Part shown: positions 6,729 to 9,200 of the stretch, one piece after another
How positions within the stretch are numbered: position 1 is the stretch's first letter
How the letters are laid out: each line of letters opens with the position of its first letter
Origin: Clostridiales bacterium
GTDB taxonomy: Bacteria > Bacillota > Clostridia > Saccharofermentanales > Saccharofermentanaceae
Direction: 5' to 3'
NCBI GenBank assembly: GCA_017612755.1
Contig: JAGAFH010000191.1
Coordinates: 1-9,200 of the forward strand
DNA length: 9,200 nucleotides
Notes under the pieces: generated by a model
Seen by the model: only the letters and a program-made list of their open reading frames with translations
Told to the model about the DNA's origin: nothing
Databases searched by the model: none
Position numbers and translations under genes: made by a program

Positions 6729-7252
6729 TGGTTTATGATGATCTTTACTACAAGGCATATGACCTTGTGGAGGAACTAAAAGCCTGTGATGTAAAGGTTG
6801 CTTTTGCCGAAAGCCTTACAGGCGGTATGATCTCCTCGAAGCTGGTGGATATCGAAGGAGCTTCTGAAGTATTTGCCGGATCAGTCGTTTCCTACACCAA
6901 TGATGTTAAGAAAGATATTCTTGGTGTTAAGGAAGAGACTATCGAAGCCTTTACGGAGGTTTCTGAAGAATGCGCCAAGGAGATGGCTTTAAATGTCAGG
7001 AAGATGATGAAGGCCGATATATCTGTTTCTGCAACGGGATATGCCGGCGGATATGATAATTCCAATGATTATCCTGATATTGATGATGATCCTGATGATC
7101 AGACAGGTACTGTCTGGTTTGGTTTTTCCACTGAAGATGAGACTTTTGCCGTTACCCAGTACTTTGTAGGTGCCCGGGATGCGGTGAGACTTCAGGCCGT
7201 AGAATTTGCATTTAACCTGATCCTCGAGTATCTTAAGGAGAATTATGAGTAA
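6728..7252 (+). CDS. pncC: Nicotinamide-nucleotide amidohydrolase, CinA C-terminal domain family (PncC)
   Basis: Members deamidate NMN to nicotinate mononucleotide, recycling the NMN released by NAD-dependent DNA ligase. The 174-residue protein is the CinA C-terminal domain alone, as in E. coli PncC, without the N-terminal COG1058 domain of full-length CinA. Visible motifs are AESLTGG (27-33), containing the candidate active-site serine S29; FAGSVVSYTNDVKKDILGV (49-67) with the conserved lysine K61; VSEECAKEMA (78-87); and SATGYAG (101-107). Where relatives usually read TGIAGPGGG-x-PVGTV, this protein has TGYAGG, then a very acidic stretch (about 109-125, nine Asp), then TGTVW. The usual GP is thus replaced. 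The ATG has AAAGGAG 7 nt upstream. It overlaps ftsK by 1 bp and the flippase gene by 8 bp. Membership is firm; activity with the insertion is less certain. Confidence 0.9.
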   Translation: MVYDDLYYKAYDLVEELKACDVKVAFAESLTGGMISSKLVDIEGASEVFAGSVVSYTNDVKKDILGVKEETIEAFTEVSEECAKEMALNVRKMMKADISVSATGYAGGYDNSNDYPDIDDDPDDQTGTVWFGFSTEDETFAVTQYFVGARDAVRLQAVEFAFNLILEYLKENYE

Positions 7253-8834
7253 GGATCAGGTAAATTCTAAGAAAAAAGGGCTCAGTATGACCGTTGCCAC
7301 TTTACTGGTGGTGATCGGTCTTATATTTTCCAAATGCTCGGGATTTCTGAGGGATATCTTCGTAAATATAAAGTTCAGCGATCCGGTCTACAGGGACAGT
7401 TTCACCCTGGCTTTTACTATCCCGGATCTTGTTTATAACCTTCTGATCGGCGGATCTATCCAGTCTGCCATTACGCCTTCTCTTTCCGCAGCTATATCAA
7501 AAGGGGAGGAAGATAAGGGCTTCAGGGCTGTAAATATCTTTATCTCTGTCTTTTCCATGATCCTTCTTGTGGTCTGCGTTTTCGGCGTTATCTTCGCTGA
7601 GCCTATCTACAGGATCTATGATGCAGGCCATAACCATCCGGAGACCGTATATCTTGCTGCCATGGCGTCCAAATGGCTGTTCCCCCAGATATTCTTCATG
7701 ATGCTGGCAGCTCTTTGTATCGGTATATTAAATGCCTATAAGAGATTCGGTTCCACGGCCTTCGGACCTACTGTCTACAATATATTTGTATTACTTGCCA
7801 TAGTATATTTTGCAGGAAACTCCGAGAGCATGCTGGTCAAGACCACCTGCGGTATCATGGGCGCTGCCATCGTCTACTTTCTGTTCCAGTATATTATCGG
7901 ATTTGATAAGCTCAGAAAGTTCAGGTTTATCTTTAAGCCGTCTGATCCGGATTTCCGGGCACTGGTAAGAAGGGCGCTCCCCATATTGTTTTCTGCTTCC
8001 ATAGTCCAGATCAATATGGTCATCCTTAACAGCTTTGCAAATTCCTTTCCTGAGGATGGTCATATATATGCCTTAAGGAATGCATCCACCACATGGCAGC
8101 TTCCGTACGGTATATTTGCGGTCGCTATCGGAAACGTTATGCTTCCTTCTCTTGCGGCTCTTTATTCGTCAAAAGAATTCGGTAAAGCATCTGAACTTTT
8201 ATCATCCAGACTGAAGTCGGCTCTTTTCCTGACCATACCTTCTGCCGGATTTATGATCATTCTGAGTACTGATGTCATAAAGGCCATCTTCCAGTGGAAG
8301 AGCACTTATACGGATGCTGATGCCAGGAGAGCTGCAGTGTTCCTTATTGGATATTCTGTTGCCATTATCTCCCATACCGTAGTATTTATAATGAACCAGG
8401 CATTCTATGCCATCGGAAAGACAAAGATACCGCTTCTTGCAGGCTGCGTGGGACTAATTACCAACCCGTTGTTCTGTATTGTTTTCATTGAGATGGGAAG
8501 AGGACCTTTGTCCCTTACTCTTGCTTATTCCATAACAAGTATCATACAGATGACTATTCTCTGCGTTCTTTACTGCAGGGATAAAAAACTGGCTCCCACG
8601 GGGATGCTCATGTTCCTTTTGAAAGCTTTCTGTTCTGCTATTATCATGTGTGGCGCCATCTATCTTGTGGACAGGGCCGTTCCGGGTATGGGAACAAAGA
8701 TAAAGCAGCTTCTTATAATCGCAGGCAAGGGTGTGATCGCAGTAATAGTATATTTCGGTCTTTCGCTTATCTTCAGGATGCCTGAAGCTACTTACTGGAT
8801 CTCCAGGGTAAGAACAAAGCTCAACAGAAGATGA
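7245..8834 (+). CDS. murJ: MurJ/MviN-like lipid II flippase (MOP superfamily)
   Basis: The 529-residue protein is strongly hydrophobic throughout, with a spacing of segments consistent with about 14 membrane helices. It belongs to the MviN/MurJ branch of the MOP exporters, which move the peptidoglycan precursor lipid II across the cytoplasmic membrane. Landmarks are SKCSGFLRD (29-37), DSFTLAFTIPDL (51-62), GGSIQSAITPSLS, and the later QLPYGIFAVAIGNVMLPSL beginning at Q285. By recalled alignment to E. coli MurJ, R24 and D39 are kept (R36, D51), R18 becomes K30, but R52 and R270 become Y64 and T282. The ATG overlaps the pncC stop by 8 bp; AAGGAG sits only 4 nt before it, and an ATG at 7287 is a weaker alternative. 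It is the last gene of the operon. A paralogous flippase with another lipid-linked substrate is possible. Confidence 0.88.
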   Translation: MSKDQVNSKKKGLSMTVATLLVVIGLIFSKCSGFLRDIFVNIKFSDPVYRDSFTLAFTIPDLVYNLLIGGSIQSAITPSLSAAISKGEEDKGFRAVNIFISVFSMILLVVCVFGVIFAEPIYRIYDAGHNHPETVYLAAMASKWLFPQIFFMMLAALCIGILNAYKRFGSTAFGPTVYNIFVLLAIVYFAGNSESMLVKTTCGIMGAAIVYFLFQYIIGFDKLRKFRFIFKPSDPDFRALVRRALPILFSASIVQINMVILNSFANSFPEDGHIYALRNASTTWQLPYGIFAVAIGNVMLPSLAALYSSKEFGKASELLSSRLKSALFLTIPSAGFMIILSTDVIKAIFQWKSTYTDADARRAAVFLIGYSVAIISHTVVFIMNQAFYAIGKTKIPLLAGCVGLITNPLFCIVFIEMGRGPLSLTLAYSITSIIQMTILCVLYCRDKKLAPTGMLMFLLKAFCSAIIMCGAIYLVDRAVPGMGTKIKQLLIIAGKGVIAVIVYFGLSLIFRMPEATYWISRVRTKLNRR

Positions 8835-8840
8835 CCTATT

Positions 8841-8861
8841 AATCGGACTTTGTATCCGATT
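8841..8861 (+). terminator. Weak hairpin after murJ, doubtful terminator
   Basis: AATCGGA (8841-8847) pairs perfectly with TCCGATT (8855-8861) around a 7-nt loop, 6 bp after the murJ stop. No T-run follows, so it is a poor intrinsic terminator. It may instead reflect the repeat structure of this region, and read-through into recA is possible. Confidence 0.3.
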
Positions 8862-8883
8862 GTCGAAAATTGTATCCAATTGT
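8850..8883 (+). repeat. Two direct repeats TTGTATCC(G/A)ATTGT, 20 bp apart
   Basis: TTGTATCCGATTGT at 8850-8863 recurs as TTGTATCCAATTGT at 8870-8883, 13 of 14 bases identical. The start-to-start distance is 20 bp, close to two helical turns, placing both copies on the same face of the DNA. The TGTATC core recurs at 8907-8912 inside the recA promoter. Function is unknown; regulator half-sites are a reasonable guess. Confidence 0.6.
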
Positions 8884-8896
8884 ATGCCAAAATCGA

Positions 8897-8925
8897 TTGA
8901 CAAAGATGTATCTTATAGATACAAT
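8897..8925 (+). promoter_or_regulatory. recA promoter
   Basis: A perfect TTGACA (8897-8902), a 17-bp spacer and TACAAT (8920-8925, 5/6 match) form a strong sigma-A promoter. Transcription should start near 8932, giving a leader of about 49 nt ending in GTGGAGG (8966-8972). Confidence 0.85.
8907..8923. promoter_or_regulatory. Palindrome TGTATCTTATAGATACA within the recA promoter
   Basis: TGTATCT (8907-8913) and AGATACA (8917-8923) are perfect 7-bp inverted arms around TAT. The element fills most of the -35/-10 spacer and covers four bases of the -10 box, so a protein bound here would compete with RNA polymerase. It does not match the LexA consensus. A further perfect palindrome, GATTTCGAAATC, follows at 8926-8937 over the likely start site. 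Confidence 0.5.
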
Positions 8926-8940
8926 GATTTCGAAATCAAT

Positions 8941-8954
8941 CGAACAAATGTTCA
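8941..8954. promoter_or_regulatory. LexA (SOS) box of recA
   Basis: CGAACAAATGTTCA matches the Gram-positive LexA/DinR operator CGAAC-N4-GTTCG at every specified position except the last. It lies about 10-20 bp downstream of the predicted start site, where bound LexA would block initiation or early elongation, and directly precedes recA, the standard SOS target. Confidence 0.9.
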
Positions 8955-8980
8955 ATACCATCAATGTGGAGGTTAATACT

Positions 8981-9200
8981 ATGGCTAAAGGTAAAGCAGG
9001 CAAGGGCGGAGTTCAGTCTGTTCCTGCCGGTAATTCAGACGAAAGAAAAAAAGCATTGGAAGCCGCAATGGCTCAGATAGAGAAGCAGTTTGGTAAAGGA
9101 TCCGTCATGAGGATGGGTGATCAGGATGTAGTTGAGATCGAGACTATCCCTACAGGATCTATCGCACTTGATATCGCCCTTGGTGTTGGCGGACTTCCCA
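8981..9200 (+). CDS. recA: RecA recombinase, N-terminal fragment
   Basis: The first 73 codons are present and the gene runs off the window. RecA forms filaments on single-stranded DNA for homologous recombination and triggers LexA self-cleavage in the SOS response. The fragment shows the N-terminal oligomerisation helix ([25 protein letters not shown]) and the start of the core ([21 protein letters not shown]), both highly typical; Walker A would lie just beyond the edge. The extension before the helix (about residues 2-20) is Gly/Lys-rich and slightly longer than in E. coli RecA. The ATG has GTGGAGG 8 nt upstream. Its own promoter and LexA box make it a separate SOS-regulated unit after the proC-murJ operon. 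Confidence 0.97.
   Translation, partial: MAKGKAGKGGVQSVPAGNSDERKKALEAAMAQIEKQFGKGSVMRMGDQDVVEIETIPTGSIALDIALGVGGLP

Noticed and set aside
8454..8903. 149-codon minus-strand open frame covering the murJ end and the murJ-recA gap
   Set aside because: Most of it is antisense to murJ, the start falls in the repeat-rich recA control region without a Shine-Dalgarno sequence, and the product has no recognisable features.

Overview
The window looks like chromosomal core-genome DNA of a low-to-moderate-GC Gram-positive bacterium, most likely a Clostridia member. The reasons are strong AGGAGG-type ribosome binding sites, a Bacillus/Clostridium-type LexA box (CGAAC-N4-GTTC) in front of recA, an SDR enzyme with a YmfI-like active-site stretch, and an SpoIIIE/FtsK-type translocase encoded close to recA. 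Genus cannot be settled from sequence reading alone. I found no insertion sequence, phage gene, CRISPR array or rRNA.

Layout. 1-135: the last 44 codons of a PutP-like sodium/solute symporter, whose stop overlaps by 8 bp the stop of a convergent minus-strand short-chain dehydrogenase/reductase (128-829). 830-957: divergent promoter region. 958-1785: an unrecognised single-pass membrane protein with a highly charged Lys/Glu N-terminal tail. 1786-2010: a strong hairpin terminator that appears bidirectional, a minus-strand tRNA-Trp(CCA), and back-to-back promoters for that tRNA and for the following operon.

2011-8834: a tightly packed six-gene plus-strand operon in which every junction overlaps: proC, rnhA, a NUDIX ADP-ribose pyrophosphatase, ftsK/spoIIIE, pncC (stand-alone CinA C-terminal domain) and a MurJ-like flippase. 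The ftsK start is best placed at a TTG inside the NUDIX gene. The operon combines proline synthesis, RNA-DNA hybrid removal, ADP-ribose and NMN clean-up, chromosome translocation and cell-wall precursor export. The NUDIX and PncC genes together could supply the two activities that a full-length CinA carries in one protein.

8835-8980: a dense regulatory region with a near-consensus sigma-A promoter, a LexA box, a second palindrome inside the promoter and related upstream direct repeats. 8981-9200: the first 73 codons of recA.

The region is mostly conserved housekeeping DNA. The points most worth a second look are the extra palindrome and TGTATC repeats at the recA promoter, an acidic insertion in the PncC active-site region, and loss in the MurJ-like protein of arginines known to be essential in E. 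coli MurJ.
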